Origin: CAYPNF01 sp964411985 | GTDB lineage: Bacteria; Verrucomicrobiota; Verrucomicrobiia; Limisphaerales; J093 | Length of the DNA: 42,925 nucleotides | Direction of reading: 5' to 3' | Assembly (NCBI GenBank): GCA_964411985.1 | Contig: CAYPNF010000065.1 | Span: 1 to 42,925 of the forward strand | Shown: piece after piece, positions 9,576-18,892 of the stretch | How positions within the stretch are numbered: position 1 is the first letter of the stretch | Layout of the letters: each line of letters begins with the position of its first letter | The notes under the pieces: model-generated | What the model saw: the letters and a program-made list of their open reading frames with translations, nothing else | What the model was told of the DNA's origin: nothing | The model's database searches: none | Translations under genes and position numbers: made by a program

Positions 9576-12497
9576 TCAGTCTGCCGAGGGTAGGGGGCTC
9601 ATGGAAGCACGGTAGAAACTAGCTTGGCCGTTTTGCGCAGGTTGGACTTCGAACGATGTTTCCTGGGCTGTGCTAACGAAGTTCGTGACTGGCTTCCAGA
9701 GATCGAGAGTGCTTGATTGCTCTATTGTGACTGATTGGTTTGGGGTGCTCATAATCCTGAGCGTAAGACGGTGTTCACTGGGTCTTTCGTAAGCCAGTTT
9801 GAGGCTAGTGGAGCTCGAAGTCGCGAAGACGGTCACCTGCGCCTCAGCCAGGAGACCTTGATAATTGAGGGTGACCGTCGTAGATCCGGGGCCGATAGCT
9901 GCTATACGACCGGACGGAGTCAGTACAGCGACCCTCGAGTCTCCGCTCACCAGCTTTTGTTCTTCTGAATTGTTTAAGAACAGTCGCATCTTCTCGCCGC
10001 CACTGTACTCACCCCAAATTTCCAGCGAAGTACTGGTGCCAGTAGGAACTACGGCGGATGCCGGCAGGAGACTTACCCGAGTAAGTTTTCCTGTTGGGCT
10101 TCTTGATGTGACCAGCATGGGGCCAGCAATGACCGCCCCGCCATTTTGAGTGGTGGCCGTCATGTAAGCGAATACATCCCCCACAACGCCGTCTTCCACT
10201 TGGACTACTGCTGACCTGCCGGTAGGACTGGCAGCTATTACCACGCCATTGGTTGTCTCGCCACTCGGTCCGAAGACAACGACTTTCCAAGTGGGTACCT
10301 CTCCTGAGAGTTCGACTGAGTCCAAGGTCGCATTGATTTCGAACTCAGATGTCGGAGCTTGGCTGGATCTGGCTTCGGACAAGGTAGATCGGGACGACCG
10401 TGAGAGGCTTAGGCAGACTGGGATCAGCTGCCAGGCACTTGCAGCGTCGATGATCGATCTCCTAATCGTATTACTAAGTGGGGCTGGTGGGTAGAAAGGC
10501 CCAAAGTCGGAACCATCGCCATCCAGCAGTCCGAGGACCGTCGTGGACACATTCGGCGACCAAGTTTCCGCGTCAGTGTTACCGTATAGTGGGGAATGGA
10601 AGTGGACAATTGATCCATTGAGGCGGTGGTGCTTGTTGGTAGACCCACTCCTTAACGCAACCTGGCTATCGGCATCAACCACACCATCCGAGCCGTGGGG
10701 AATCACCACATCCCCGATTGTGCCAGATTCGGCTACTCTCTTTGAGAGGTTCAGAAGGCCGGAGAAGAGCCTGAAGGATGGGTCACTTTCTTCATATGAG
10801 CCCTGCACCAGACATAGGAGGGCCCTGTGGTCAACTGGATCCATGTTGACTTCGACTATCTCAGGATACGAGCCCGTGCCGGTGATGTCAAAGGGGAGGA
10901 ATTTGGGCGGCAGGAGGACCTCAAGATTACTTCCGATTAGGTATGCTAAAACCCCAGGGACGACTGACCTAAGGCATATAGAATTCCAAAAAAGGTCGGT
11001 TTCGAGTCTTTGTCCTATCAGTTGCCCATAGTAGGCAAGCCTGGATCCATTGTGCGGCGAACCAATAGTGATAACCCGGTTGAATCGACCACGATAATGG
11101 TTGTAATAGTTTGCATAGGGTTTCGAGCCCGCGTATGTACCATTTCGGGAGCATAACATTCGCGCAAGGACCCCTCCTTGGCTGTGGGCCACGACGTCAT
11201 ATCGGGTGAAAGACCAGTTACGCCTAAGGTCTTCTTCGACCGCGATCAACTCTGAGTCGAGTAACGGGGCAAGGTTTCTCAGCGGCCAGGTGGTGTTGAC
11301 GATCTTGTCTCCTCCTCCAGATACGCCATACTGGATCGGTTTGACAAAACCTTGAAGACGTTTTTGCCTCAGTACTTCGAGGAAGGCCGGTGTCCAGGTG
11401 CTGCTGTCAGACCTGTACCCATGCACGAGCACGATTGGGGGCTTTACAATCTGGAAGGAGACCTCGGACTGGGGACTGGCGACTCCCTCAAGCTTAAGAG
11501 TGGCAGTCAAACTCGTGCTCTGGCTCAGGCCTCCCAGTGCATGGGCCGGAAACCCCTCGATGTATGCGAAGGTATTCGTGGTTAGCGCAGGGAAGACTAG
11601 CTCGTTAGTGCTGACAAACTCTCCTAACACCGAGCCGGTGTGTCTAAAGGAGTGGATCTTGCCGGCCAAGAACTGTGCGCTCTGGTCACTGTCCGAGGTT
11701 GATAGGATGATTTTGAACCGCGCTTCCTCGTTCCACGCTGACATCAAAGTTGCCTTCACGAGGACCGGCGTCACGCCGTCTGCAACCACTCCCAAACCCA
11801 AAGGTTCCTCCCCGCCCAGCGCTCGCGGAGAGGGGAACGGCCTGATAGATGTGCTCACGAGGTCGGTCTCTTTTGCATCGGAGGCTGAAGGGCTTAGTCG
11901 ATGTAAGGAAAGAGTGGGCCGAGGGGCTTCTTGCAGCATCACACTGTACTTCGTAACCGCCCCTCCAACGTAATTCGGTACATTTGGAACAGTGCCGATT
12001 GTGATGGTTTCTGGAAGGTTGAGGTTTGTGTCACCGGAAAAGTACCTGACCTGGTATTCCCAGTTCATTATGTTGCCAGTCGTTCCGTTGATCTTGTAGG
12101 CACCCATAGAGGCGCAAATCCAAGTTTTTCGATAGCCGTTGGCCTCTGTTTTGATCGCAATGAAGCTAGAGCTGCCAGGACGGTTTGGCGCTGGATCGAT
12201 GCTATTTACCCGATAAGGAAAACCCGTGACCTTGTCACACCGGTAGAAGGTCGCACCTGCTTTGCGGGGTGCTTCGGAGAACAGGGGGGCGCCGGTCTCC
12301 AACTTATTGTTGGATCCCGCGAATTCCGTGGAAGCACCCCCAGTGACTGTCATCTCCACCTTCGCTGGCAATCTCCATTGTTGCAGTTCGGTCTCATCAA
12401 GTTGAATGATTGCGCCAGTGGGCCCTTGCCCCATTGTTATGCAGGTGGCGAGCAGGTGTAGCGCACACGAGATTACGAGGAGGTTGCGAGTCTTCAT
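9576..12497 (-). CDS. Secreted alpha/beta-hydrolase (lipase/esterase-like) with BIG2 domain
   Basis: I place the start at the ATG at 12497 rather than 30 codons upstream because MKTRNLLVISCALHLLATC begins a clean signal peptide; this gives 973 residues. A beta-rich N-terminal region (~25-350) is followed by an alpha/beta-hydrolase domain: oxyanion-type VLVHG at ~357-360, nucleophile Ser439 in VVAHSQGG, TIGSPHNGS at ~477-485, and possible Asp/His partners in DGVVD (~604-608) and VHFHS (~631-635). The arrangement resembles PGAP1/lipase-type hydrolases. Residues ~820-905 look like a bacterial Ig-like (BIG2) domain, and the last ~60 residues are the FYR module (VTIEQSSTLDLW...SFYRA). The substrate is unknown, with a lipid or ester likely. 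Base composition looks lower in G+C than its neighbours, which could mean transfer. Confidence 0.85.
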   Translation of the reverse strand: MKTRNLLVISCALHLLATCITMGQGPTGAIIQLDETELQQWRLPAKVEMTVTGGASTEFAGSNNKLETGAPLFSEAPRKAGATFYRCDKVTGFPYRVNSIDPAPNRPGSSSFIAIKTEANGYRKTWICASMGAYKINGTTGNIMNWEYQVRYFSGDTNLNLPETITIGTVPNVPNYVGGAVTKYSVMLQEAPRPTLSLHRLSPSASDAKETDLVSTSIRPFPSPRALGGEEPLGLGVVADGVTPVLVKATLMSAWNEEARFKIILSTSDSDQSAQFLAGKIHSFRHTGSVLGEFVSTNELVFPALTTNTFAYIEGFPAHALGGLSQSTSLTATLKLEGVASPQSEVSFQIVKPPIVLVHGYRSDSSTWTPAFLEVLRQKRLQGFVKPIQYGVSGGGDKIVNTTWPLRNLAPLLDSELIAVEEDLRRNWSFTRYDVVAHSQGGVLARMLCSRNGTYAGSKPYANYYNHYRGRFNRVITIGSPHNGSRLAYYGQLIGQRLETDLFWNSICLRSVVPGVLAYLIGSNLEVLLPPKFLPFDITGTGSYPEIVEVNMDPVDHRALLCLVQGSYEESDPSFRLFSGLLNLSKRVAESGTIGDVVIPHGSDGVVDADSQVALRSGSTNKHHRLNGSIVHFHSPLYGNTDAETWSPNVSTTVLGLLDGDGSDFGPFYPPAPLSNTIRRSIIDAASAWQLIPVCLSLSRSSRSTLSEARSSQAPTSEFEINATLDSVELSGEVPTWKVVVFGPSGETTNGVVIAASPTGRSAVVQVEDGVVGDVFAYMTATTQNGGAVIAGPMLVTSRSPTGKLTRVSLLPASAVVPTGTSTSLEIWGEYSGGEKMRLFLNNSEEQKLVSGDSRVAVLTPSGRIAAIGPGSTTVTLNYQGLLAEAQVTVFATSSSTSLKLAYERPSEHRLTLRIMSTPNQSVTIEQSSTLDLWKPVTNFVSTAQETSFEVQPAQNGQASFYRASMSPLPSAD

Positions 12498-12891
12498 ACG
12501 GATTCCGCCATTGAACGCGTGACGGCGTGGAAAATAGTGCCAGCTAGTATTAGTAGTCAAGCTGTGTTGCCATAAACGGATTAGCAATTGATCTGTTGAG
12601 GAGTGCCTCCACCCCTGAAGCCGTCTCCCGAAAGTCCGGTCTGTTGATGTGATTGTTCACCGTCCGGGCCGGGGCTAGGTCGAATGGGGAAGCTAGGACT
12701 TCATGGATTCCTAAGGTGGTCTCGGCGGTTTCCTGGCCGGCGCGGGGGGACGGACCTGGCGCTGTTCAAGGAGGGCCTTGAGCCGCATCCATTCGTCTGC
12801 TCCAATCGTTTGACTAGGGGTCATGCTTGACGACTACTCAAGGGTGTTTCATCGAAGTTGAATAACTAGGTAGCCTCTAGTAAGGTCATGC
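12498..12891. other. 394-bp intergenic region without a confident gene
   Basis: It separates two divergent secreted-protein genes and should contain both promoters, but I see no convincing -35/-10 pair. The only coding-like element is a 37-codon minus-strand frame at 12711-12824, listed separately. A weak AAGG (12882-12885) precedes the ATG at 12892. Confidence 0.5.
12711..12824 (-). other. Small 37-codon open frame, possible gene relic
   Basis: ATG at 12824 to TAG at 12711. The peptide is charged and then proline-rich (EWMRLKALLEQRQ, then a run rich in P, A and R). It could be a remnant of a larger gene or chance. I recognise no family and no Shine-Dalgarno sequence. Confidence 0.2.
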
Positions 12892-15807
12892 ATGATTAGG
12901 CGTTATGCTGGTATGGGTAGTGCAATCTTATCACTGGTCGCTGGTGCCTTCTTCCTTCTAGCCGGAGCCACCTGTTTGGCTCAGCCATCTGCCTCACCCC
13001 TTGCTCCTCCCAACCTGAGTGTTGTTAGCTTCGACGCCCATACTGGCACCTTCACCTTCGCAGTGAGTTCCTCGGCCTCTTCCACTGGCGTAGTGGAGAT
13101 CTCGCCTGATTTGCGCGCCTGGAGTCCGGTCTCCACCAACGCTATGGGAGTCGCCGGGTTTCAGTATAGCGATGTGCAGTCGAGCCTGCAGCCAAGCCGG
13201 TTTTACCGAGTTCGGATTGTCGAATCGGGAAGTGGAACGGCGGAATCCCAGGCTACCATTGGCACCCAAGGTGGAACCGTCACGCTGCCAGACAAGGCTC
13301 GAGTTGCCATTCCTGAAGGTGCCTTCGCTGGAGATACCACGGTTGTGCTTCGGAGCATCACGGTTTCCGGTGAAGAGGCTGACCCAGTGGTTGGTGCCGG
13401 TGAGTCCGTTTATGAACTCGAGTTTTCCGGCGCATCCCCGACCACCCCGATTACCTTCACACTCCCGGTCAGTGATCTGACGGATATGCCTGATCCGACC
13501 GAAGCTCTGGTGCTTTTCCAGCGAGAGCCGAATGGAAGCTGGGAATCGGGGGGTGTGCCGGTGGACGATCCAGAGAATGACGGCGAGGAGTTGGATCTTC
13601 TTCCGTTCGATGAGCTAACCGGGACCGTGGATGTCCGCCTGGTCCCGGACTCTCCAACCGGGGTGGGATTGGCTGGGGTTATGCCCAAGAAACGGGTTCG
13701 AGTGAAGCTCCTGCGAACCGAAACCACGTTAGAGTCCAGTTCGGATGGAAGCACGGTCTATCTCTACGTCAGGGCGGTGAAGCGGGTTGAAGATCCTGTA
13801 TCCAAGGCGGTCTCCATTGTTAAGACCGTCCTGAACCAAATACCCTTCCGGTTGGACGCGGATCTCAAGACCAAGCATGGAGTTTCCGTGTTCAAGTTCC
13901 TCCTCACCGAGAGCCACTCGGAGACCGACTTGGTGTTCAACGGAAAAGCGAGCACTTGGGCCAAGAGGACCATAGCGGCTCGGAAAACCAGCCAGGTGTC
14001 GCACGTCGTTCTGCATGACTTCGGAAACGTCGGTTCGGGTACAAAGCTCAAGCGACTCACCTCACCTTTGGCACTGCGGAACGTTGTGATCAATAATTTC
14101 GATAAATTTGCTCCGTTCTACATCAGCGCCGAGGGGTGGATCTTTCAACTGACGGGTTTGGAGACCTTGGTAGCCCACGCCAGCAGGAACAACACCCCGA
14201 CGGTGGGAATCGAAATGGAGCCTTTGACCCTTGACGGTGGTTTTAGCCCGGAGGTGATGCGCTCTGCGGTCGGGCTGACCGCCTACCTTTTGCGGGAGCT
14301 TCGATTGCCCTTCGATCCGGATGTGGAGAAGCTGGAGCGCGACCGCACCGTGGTGCCGACGACCCTCCGCGAGCGCGGGGAAAAGACCTATGTCCCAGCA
14401 GGGGGGACCAAGTATATCACCTCCTTGCCGAAAAATGCGCGCCACGTTTCGATTGTCGGCCATGGGGAAATCCAAAGCGACAGGACGGATCCCCGGCAAT
14501 TCAAGTGGGGCGAGTTTCTGAATGCGGTGGCTGATTTGATGGCCAGAAGCGACGTTTCTGGGCCTGGCGCCTTGGTGGACTGCTCGGGTCCGAACGGGAG
14601 CACGGCGGCAGAGACTGCGGGGGGAGACGTGACCTATGTAATAGATCCCTCCTTCTACCAAGCCACCGTGCCTGATGCGGTCTTTCCCCCCAGCACCGAC
14701 CCAGGCAGCACGACCTTAGCTGGGGGCAAGTACAGCAAGATCTACATTGCCAGCGGCAAGACCGTGACCTGGGACGCGGGTGCTGGCAACACCCTCGAAT
14801 GCGGCTCCTTTTACCTGGGGCGAGGAGCCACGCTTCGACTGTTGGGGGCCAGCGGAGGGGAGTCGACGATCTCCGCATATCGTGCCTTGCAGATCCATGG
14901 GAAGATCGATGCCGCCCGAGCCGACGCAACTGCGGCTGGGTCGAAGCCGTTGAACGTGACGTTGCTCAGCGGTTCTGGCGAACTGCTTCGGATTCCCAGC
15001 ATCGTGACCAAGGGAGGAAACAGTCTCGACCCGACGATTCCGGGCGGGCAAGGAGGCCATGTGCTGATCATGAACAATGCTGCCGACAGCAAAGTGGTGT
15101 TGCTGGGGCGCGACAGTTATGCCTCCCCCGATGTCTTTCCGATTCAGTACCGCCAACGCGCCAAGGCGGATTTCCGTGGGTTCGGTGGAAACAGTTTTAC
15201 CGTGGACGCCGGGCGCCTTTCCTGGTCCGGCATCGTTACGAGCGGAGGGTCTGCTGCTGGGGCGTTCGATACGATAGCCGCGGGAGGAAATGGGGGAACC
15301 ATTGATTTGGCCTTGGGCAATGGGGTCATCCGCTTTTCCGAGCCCTTTCAGTTGGTGAGTGGTGCCGGTGCCAGTTCAACGTCTCAGAGCTCATTGGAAC
15401 TCCTTCGGGTCAACTACCAGAACTCTCTCTTTGGCCCGGCAGCACTCCCGGCAGGCGGAAACGGAGGCCGTGGGCGCATTTCTTTCGGTAACCTTCGCGG
15501 GGGAGATGGGGGCAACGGTGGTAACGCGGGCGAGATCAACGTAAGCACCATCAAAGGCGCCGGTAGTTGGACGTCGCGCCGAATCAACGTGGCGTTGATT
15601 GGGGGTAGAGCCTCACCCATCCTTAACAGATCGATCTTCGCCTTCAGTGACTCGCTCGGTGACGAGATCCTTCGTGTTTCCGCCATCGGAGGCTCGGGTG
15701 GTCCCAAAGGGGGTGACAGTGCCAGTTCGTTCCCGGGTTTCGACGGGGACAAAGGAAAGGACGCCAAGATCACCATTTCCGGCACGGTGTTTCAGGAAAG
15801 CGAGTAG
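12892..15807 (+). CDS. Secreted ZU5-like, glycine-rich protein with N-terminal FYR module
   Basis: The 971-residue protein has a signal peptide (residues ~1-31, ending near TCLAQP). The FYR-type module (VVEISPDLRAWSPVSTNA...RFYRVR) comes at ~42-108, here at the N-terminus rather than the C-terminus. Residues ~112-210 fit a ZU5-like domain: GGTVTLPDKARVAIPEGAF, then a beta-rich segment. The middle (~260-580) I do not recognise. Residues ~600-971 contain short beta-strand repeats and glycine-rich runs (AAGGNGGTIDL, PAGGNGGRGRISFG, GGDGGNGGNAGEI), suggesting a beta-helix or repetitive surface structure. No catalytic motif is visible. A surface or matrix role is inferred from architecture. Confidence 0.8.
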   Translation: MIRRYAGMGSAILSLVAGAFFLLAGATCLAQPSASPLAPPNLSVVSFDAHTGTFTFAVSSSASSTGVVEISPDLRAWSPVSTNAMGVAGFQYSDVQSSLQPSRFYRVRIVESGSGTAESQATIGTQGGTVTLPDKARVAIPEGAFAGDTTVVLRSITVSGEEADPVVGAGESVYELEFSGASPTTPITFTLPVSDLTDMPDPTEALVLFQREPNGSWESGGVPVDDPENDGEELDLLPFDELTGTVDVRLVPDSPTGVGLAGVMPKKRVRVKLLRTETTLESSSDGSTVYLYVRAVKRVEDPVSKAVSIVKTVLNQIPFRLDADLKTKHGVSVFKFLLTESHSETDLVFNGKASTWAKRTIAARKTSQVSHVVLHDFGNVGSGTKLKRLTSPLALRNVVINNFDKFAPFYISAEGWIFQLTGLETLVAHASRNNTPTVGIEMEPLTLDGGFSPEVMRSAVGLTAYLLRELRLPFDPDVEKLERDRTVVPTTLRERGEKTYVPAGGTKYITSLPKNARHVSIVGHGEIQSDRTDPRQFKWGEFLNAVADLMARSDVSGPGALVDCSGPNGSTAAETAGGDVTYVIDPSFYQATVPDAVFPPSTDPGSTTLAGGKYSKIYIASGKTVTWDAGAGNTLECGSFYLGRGATLRLLGASGGESTISAYRALQIHGKIDAARADATAAGSKPLNVTLLSGSGELLRIPSIVTKGGNSLDPTIPGGQGGHVLIMNNAADSKVVLLGRDSYASPDVFPIQYRQRAKADFRGFGGNSFTVDAGRLSWSGIVTSGGSAAGAFDTIAAGGNGGTIDLALGNGVIRFSEPFQLVSGAGASSTSQSSLELLRVNYQNSLFGPAALPAGGNGGRGRISFGNLRGGDGGNGGNAGEINVSTIKGAGSWTSRRINVALIGGRASPILNRSIFAFSDSLGDEILRVSAIGGSGGPKGGDSASSFPGFDGDKGKDAKITISGTVFQESE

Positions 15808-15841
15808 TTTTCGCGAAATGGCTTCTGGGCTGCAGAATACC

Positions 15842-15872
15842 GAACCAGCCATGTTCAGATAGTAACTGGTTC
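15842..15872. terminator. Inverted repeat at convergent junction, enclosing the ARH stop codon
   Basis: GAACCAG (15842-15848) and CTGGTTC (15866-15872) form a 7-bp stem with a 17-nt loop. The stop codon of the minus-strand ADP-ribosylglycohydrolase (15855-15857) is in the loop. There is no T-tract. It is a weak candidate alone, supported by similar structures at the other convergent junctions. Confidence 0.3.
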
Positions 15873-16811
15873 TCTCGCCTCCAGCCACGCCGTGGGAAGT
15901 CCGTTGCGACCTACGCTTAACGCAACGATACCGCAGACAATGGCTGCAGTTGTGTCACAATCTCCTCCGACGCTAACTGTCTTGCCCAGTGCTCCCACAA
16001 AATCATCCAGATGGTGTGCGGCCATCCAGACACAGAAAGGCACGGTGTCCGGACAAGTGACCAGGGAACCGTTGCCAAGAAATCTCGCTACGTCGGTGAG
16101 TGGAGTCTCTGCCGGTGTGGTTTGCGCCAATAGGAGGCCTCGGCGCACCTGGCCTTCGGGGGTATGTCGAAGCACACCATCGAAGAACCGAGAGGCGCGA
16201 TCGGCTCCACGGTCGTCCCGCAGTTGCCACGCCATGGCGGCCGCGATCGCAGCCGCAATTGCCCCTGCCACCCCCTCAGGGTGGGTATGAGTGACAACCG
16301 AGGAATCGCGCGCCTGCGCTGCACACCGTACCAAGTCATCCGCAAAGTACGCGCCGAGGGGAGGGATCCGCATCGCGCTGCCGTTGCCCATCGAGCCTTG
16401 CCCTCCAAAAGCCTCCCTGGCTGTGTCCTGCCATCTCGCTCCAGCCAGGATCTTGCTCATCTGCATAAACGTCATTCCGCCGTAACCACGGTGGGGATCA
16501 CGCTCGAACCTTTGCACAAACTGCTCTGCCAAAGCCTCCTGATGCACTATGCCATACGATTTCAACACTGAGGCGATGGAGATGGCCATCTCCGTATCGT
16601 CAGTATGACGCCATGGAGCTCGTGGTAAGCGGTTGCGGGCAAGAAAGCGAGGGGCCATCTCAAGACAGCCGAAGAGCAGTTGACCAATGGAATCCCCCAA
16701 CCCCAACCCATCCAGGGACAATCTGACACGTTCCATTCGAACCTCATGGTCGGCAGGAAGATCCGCCTTCCAAGTGTTGGGATCCTCAGCGAGCCTGTGG
16801 ATGTTTTTCAT
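15855..16811 (-). CDS. ADP-ribosylglycohydrolase family protein (ARH/DraG type)
   Basis: The 318-residue protein has the family's di-metal motifs: GDSIG at 39-43, HTDDTEM at 69-75, NGSAMRIPP at 143-151, HTHP at 175-178 and GGDCDTT at 282-288 (Asp284 and Asp286). Enzymes of this family cleave ADP-ribose from arginine or other acceptors, or hydrolyse related ADP-ribosyl compounds, using two Mg ions. All expected ligands are present, so an active enzyme is likely, but the substrate cannot be read from sequence. No signal peptide, so cytoplasmic. Its ATG overlaps the stop of the NAD-kinase-like gene by 4 bp (ATGA, 16808-16811), implying translational coupling. It is the last gene of a minus-strand cluster headed by a Nudix-winged-helix regulator. 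Confidence 0.9.
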   Translation of the reverse strand: MKNIHRLAEDPNTWKADLPADHEVRMERVRLSLDGLGLGDSIGQLLFGCLEMAPRFLARNRLPRAPWRHTDDTEMAISIASVLKSYGIVHQEALAEQFVQRFERDPHRGYGGMTFMQMSKILAGARWQDTAREAFGGQGSMGNGSAMRIPPLGAYFADDLVRCAAQARDSSVVTHTHPEGVAGAIAAAIAAAMAWQLRDDRGADRASRFFDGVLRHTPEGQVRRGLLLAQTTPAETPLTDVARFLGNGSLVTCPDTVPFCVWMAAHHLDDFVGALGKTVSVGGDCDTTAAIVCGIVALSVGRNGLPTAWLEAREPVTI

Positions 16812-17809
16812 ACGACTAAGACTCCCTTCCGCTCCGCGATGCCGATGACAGCTCGCGTACCCGAGTTGAATTGCAGAAAGTCTTTCTCCATGCCGTCGCT
16901 GAAGATCACCCCGTTCTCCGCCATCCGAGATTCGAGGATCAGAGGCATGTCCCTGGTGACCCGACCAAAGACCAACGAAGCCCCAGTCGTCTTCGTCGGG
17001 AAGGGTTCACGTACCGTGTAAAGCAAATGGTCCGCATCCCACGGAAACTCGCTCTTCACATTCAGGCGTAGGTTAGGGCTGCCCTGCTCGCCTGGACCTT
17101 TCTGACCGGATGCCTCTCGAGTCGCTTGCCGGACTCGAGCCGAGCCGGAGGACTGGGCAATGGCCGCTGCGCCGGTGAGGAGGCTTTTCAGCCAACCCGT
17201 CGATCCCATACCCGTCGAGACAATCACTCCGCTGGAAGACTGGATTTCCGACGCTTTCCCACTCTGAAGGAGATAGCGAGCGGACCCATGGGTCTTGGGT
17301 CCGATAAACAGATCGTTCACGCCATACAAAGCCTGGCCGTTGTTCAGGGACGCCTTTGCCATCGTGACTGACTGTGTCGGTCGCTTCCGTAAGACCACTT
17401 CCAGCATTACCTTCGCCAGGTCCTGCACCTGAAAGGGCAGCAGCCGTCCATCCCATCGCTCGGGATCCGGATTTACCCCGACGACGGGCTGGCCGTTGAG
17501 GTACTTCAGGGTATTGGCGACCAACCCGTCCTGCCCCAGAGCCACGATGCTGTCTTCTGGCGCAAACACATAGTTGGGCAGGAAGCTGCGGTCGATGGTC
17601 TGAACTCTGCCAATCTGGGCGAGGGCGGCCTGGGCTTCGCTCAGTGCATGACGATAGGTCTCGTCCTCGCGAACGTAATCTGTGAAGTCCGCGTTCTGGT
17701 GCTCGAGATAGAAACGCGTTTGGCTGACGGTGTGGAAACGGACCTTGAGTTCCGCCAGGCGGGTGGGACGCGTCACGAGGACGATCTTGTTGTCGGTCAG
17801 CCGGTTCAT
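16808..17809 (-). CDS. Divergent NAD-kinase-like protein
   Basis: The 333-residue protein carries the landmarks of the NAD kinase (ATP-NAD kinase) fold in order: ALGQDGLVANT at 90-100 (canonical GGDGT, here GQDG with the key Asp94 kept), VVGVNPDPERWDGRL at 109-123, GVNDLFIG at 163-170 (canonical NE/ND pair), and STGMGSTGW at 198-206 (canonical STPTGSTAY region). NAD kinases phosphorylate NAD(H) at the 2' position. The altered Gly-rich loop and an insertion at ~220-243 set it apart from housekeeping NadK, so a variant substrate or non-catalytic binding role is possible. It overlaps both neighbours by ATGA (17806-17809 and 16808-16811). Cytoplasmic, with no membrane segment. Confidence 0.75.
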   Translation of the reverse strand: MNRLTDNKIVLVTRPTRLAELKVRFHTVSQTRFYLEHQNADFTDYVREDETYRHALSEAQAALAQIGRVQTIDRSFLPNYVFAPEDSIVALGQDGLVANTLKYLNGQPVVGVNPDPERWDGRLLPFQVQDLAKVMLEVVLRKRPTQSVTMAKASLNNGQALYGVNDLFIGPKTHGSARYLLQSGKASEIQSSSGVIVSTGMGSTGWLKSLLTGAAAIAQSSGSARVRQATREASGQKGPGEQGSPNLRLNVKSEFPWDADHLLYTVREPFPTKTTGASLVFGRVTRDMPLILESRMAENGVIFSDGMEKDFLQFNSGTRAVIGIAERKGVLVV

Positions 17810-18828
17810 TTCCGGTCGGCCTGGGGTGCCAACAGCTCCCGGAGCAGATCGGGCGAGATGTTGAGTTGGCCAATCCTCTCCGCGTTGCCTGCCAACTCCT
17901 GGAAGGCGAAGGCTATCAGTTGCTCTGGTTTCATACCGCTGGTGGCCAGCGCTTGGAGGATCTTGGTGTCGGTACCCAAGGCCTTCATGGTGGTCGAGAC
18001 CGCATAGGCACGGGCATCGGCCTCCGCTTTGGCATTCTCCGCAGCCAGGGCCACGAGCTTCTTGCGTCGATCCTCCAGGCTGATGTTCGCCTCGAGGGCT
18101 TCCTTCTGCTGAATGTGCTTCTTTTCCTGCACAACCCGCTCCGCCTCCATCTGGGTTTCCCGGATCTGGCGTTTCTTGTTCTCGACAGCGATTTCGGTGT
18201 TCAACTCGTTCTCCTTGATGGCACGCTCTTGCTCCACTGCTGAGTTGCGCCGCGCATAAATGGCTTCGTCCGCCTCGCGGAAGAGCCTCTCCCGCATCTC
18301 GGCTTCGAGGGCTCGGGCGGTCTCGGGGGTTGGCTTGATGGCCAGAATCGACAGGCCGAGAACCTCGAGTCCCAGGGAGGTGATTTCCTCTGCCACAGCC
18401 AGCCGACTCTTCACCGCTTTCACCAGTTCATCGGAGGCACGAATGGCCTCCCGAAGCGGGAGCTTTTGAAGTTCCGCTCGTGCCAAGACGTTAATCACGT
18501 GAATGACCCGATCCGGCAGCTTCTCCGGGTCCTCGGAGGTGTAGGACTGGCCATTTGGAGCGAGCGTGTAGTTGAGCAAGGCTGCCACCCGCTTCGGATC
18601 GCCGACTCGATACGTCACCTGCCCCTGGATGGTCACCGTCTGGAAATCGGCGGTTGTTTCCTCGAAAATAAAGGGAACGTCACTACTGCCTACAGGCACA
18701 GCCACCAGAGAGGTCGTCGGCGAGTAGTAGAAGAAAGAGAGCCCCAGGCCCTCCCGAACGACTTTACCGCCGCGGTATTGGAATAAGTGGGTGGTAGGCT
18801 GAACCTTGATGAATTTGATGCCGAACAT
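17806..18828 (-). CDS. SPFH/band-7 domain protein
   Basis: The 340-residue protein begins directly with an SPFH/band-7 domain (residues ~10-190; VPVGSSDVPFIFEETTADFQTVTIQGQVTYRV) and has no N-terminal membrane helix. A long charged region (~195-275) rich in E, K, R, Q and A should form a coiled coil, followed by a ~60-residue conserved tail. SPFH proteins oligomerise into large cages or rings, usually at membranes. Here membrane attachment would need a partner or lipid contact. It is the first of three ATGA-coupled genes with the NAD-kinase-like and ADP-ribosylglycohydrolase proteins, suggesting it scaffolds them. The gap to the upstream Nudix regulator is 174 bp on the same strand. Confidence 0.88.
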   Translation of the reverse strand: MFGIKFIKVQPTTHLFQYRGGKVVREGLGLSFFYYSPTTSLVAVPVGSSDVPFIFEETTADFQTVTIQGQVTYRVGDPKRVAALLNYTLAPNGQSYTSEDPEKLPDRVIHVINVLARAELQKLPLREAIRASDELVKAVKSRLAVAEEITSLGLEVLGLSILAIKPTPETARALEAEMRERLFREADEAIYARRNSAVEQERAIKENELNTEIAVENKKRQIRETQMEAERVVQEKKHIQQKEALEANISLEDRRKKLVALAAENAKAEADARAYAVSTTMKALGTDTKILQALATSGMKPEQLIAFAFQELAGNAERIGQLNISPDLLRELLAPQADRK

Positions 18829-18852
18829 AAGACGAAGAGGGGAAGTCGGAAT

Positions 18853-18892
18853 TGGTGAATCAGTGAACTGGTGAATTTGTGGATTAGGGATT
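18853..18892. repeat. Degenerate 8-bp tandem repeats upstream of the SPFH gene
   Basis: Five consecutive 8-mers read TGGTGAAT, CAGTGAAC, TGGTGAAT, TTGTGGAT, TAGGGATT on the plus strand. Units 1 and 3 are identical and the others are decayed versions. They lie between the SPFH start and the four-helix-bundle relic. Confidence 0.5.

Noticed and set aside
12498..12587. 30-codon N-terminal extension of the secreted hydrolase
   Set aside because: It would bury the signal peptide; the internal ATG at 12497 starts it directly.
15809..15818. Palindrome TTTCGCGAAA after the ZU5-like gene
   Set aside because: It has no loop, is only 10 bp, and has no supporting context.
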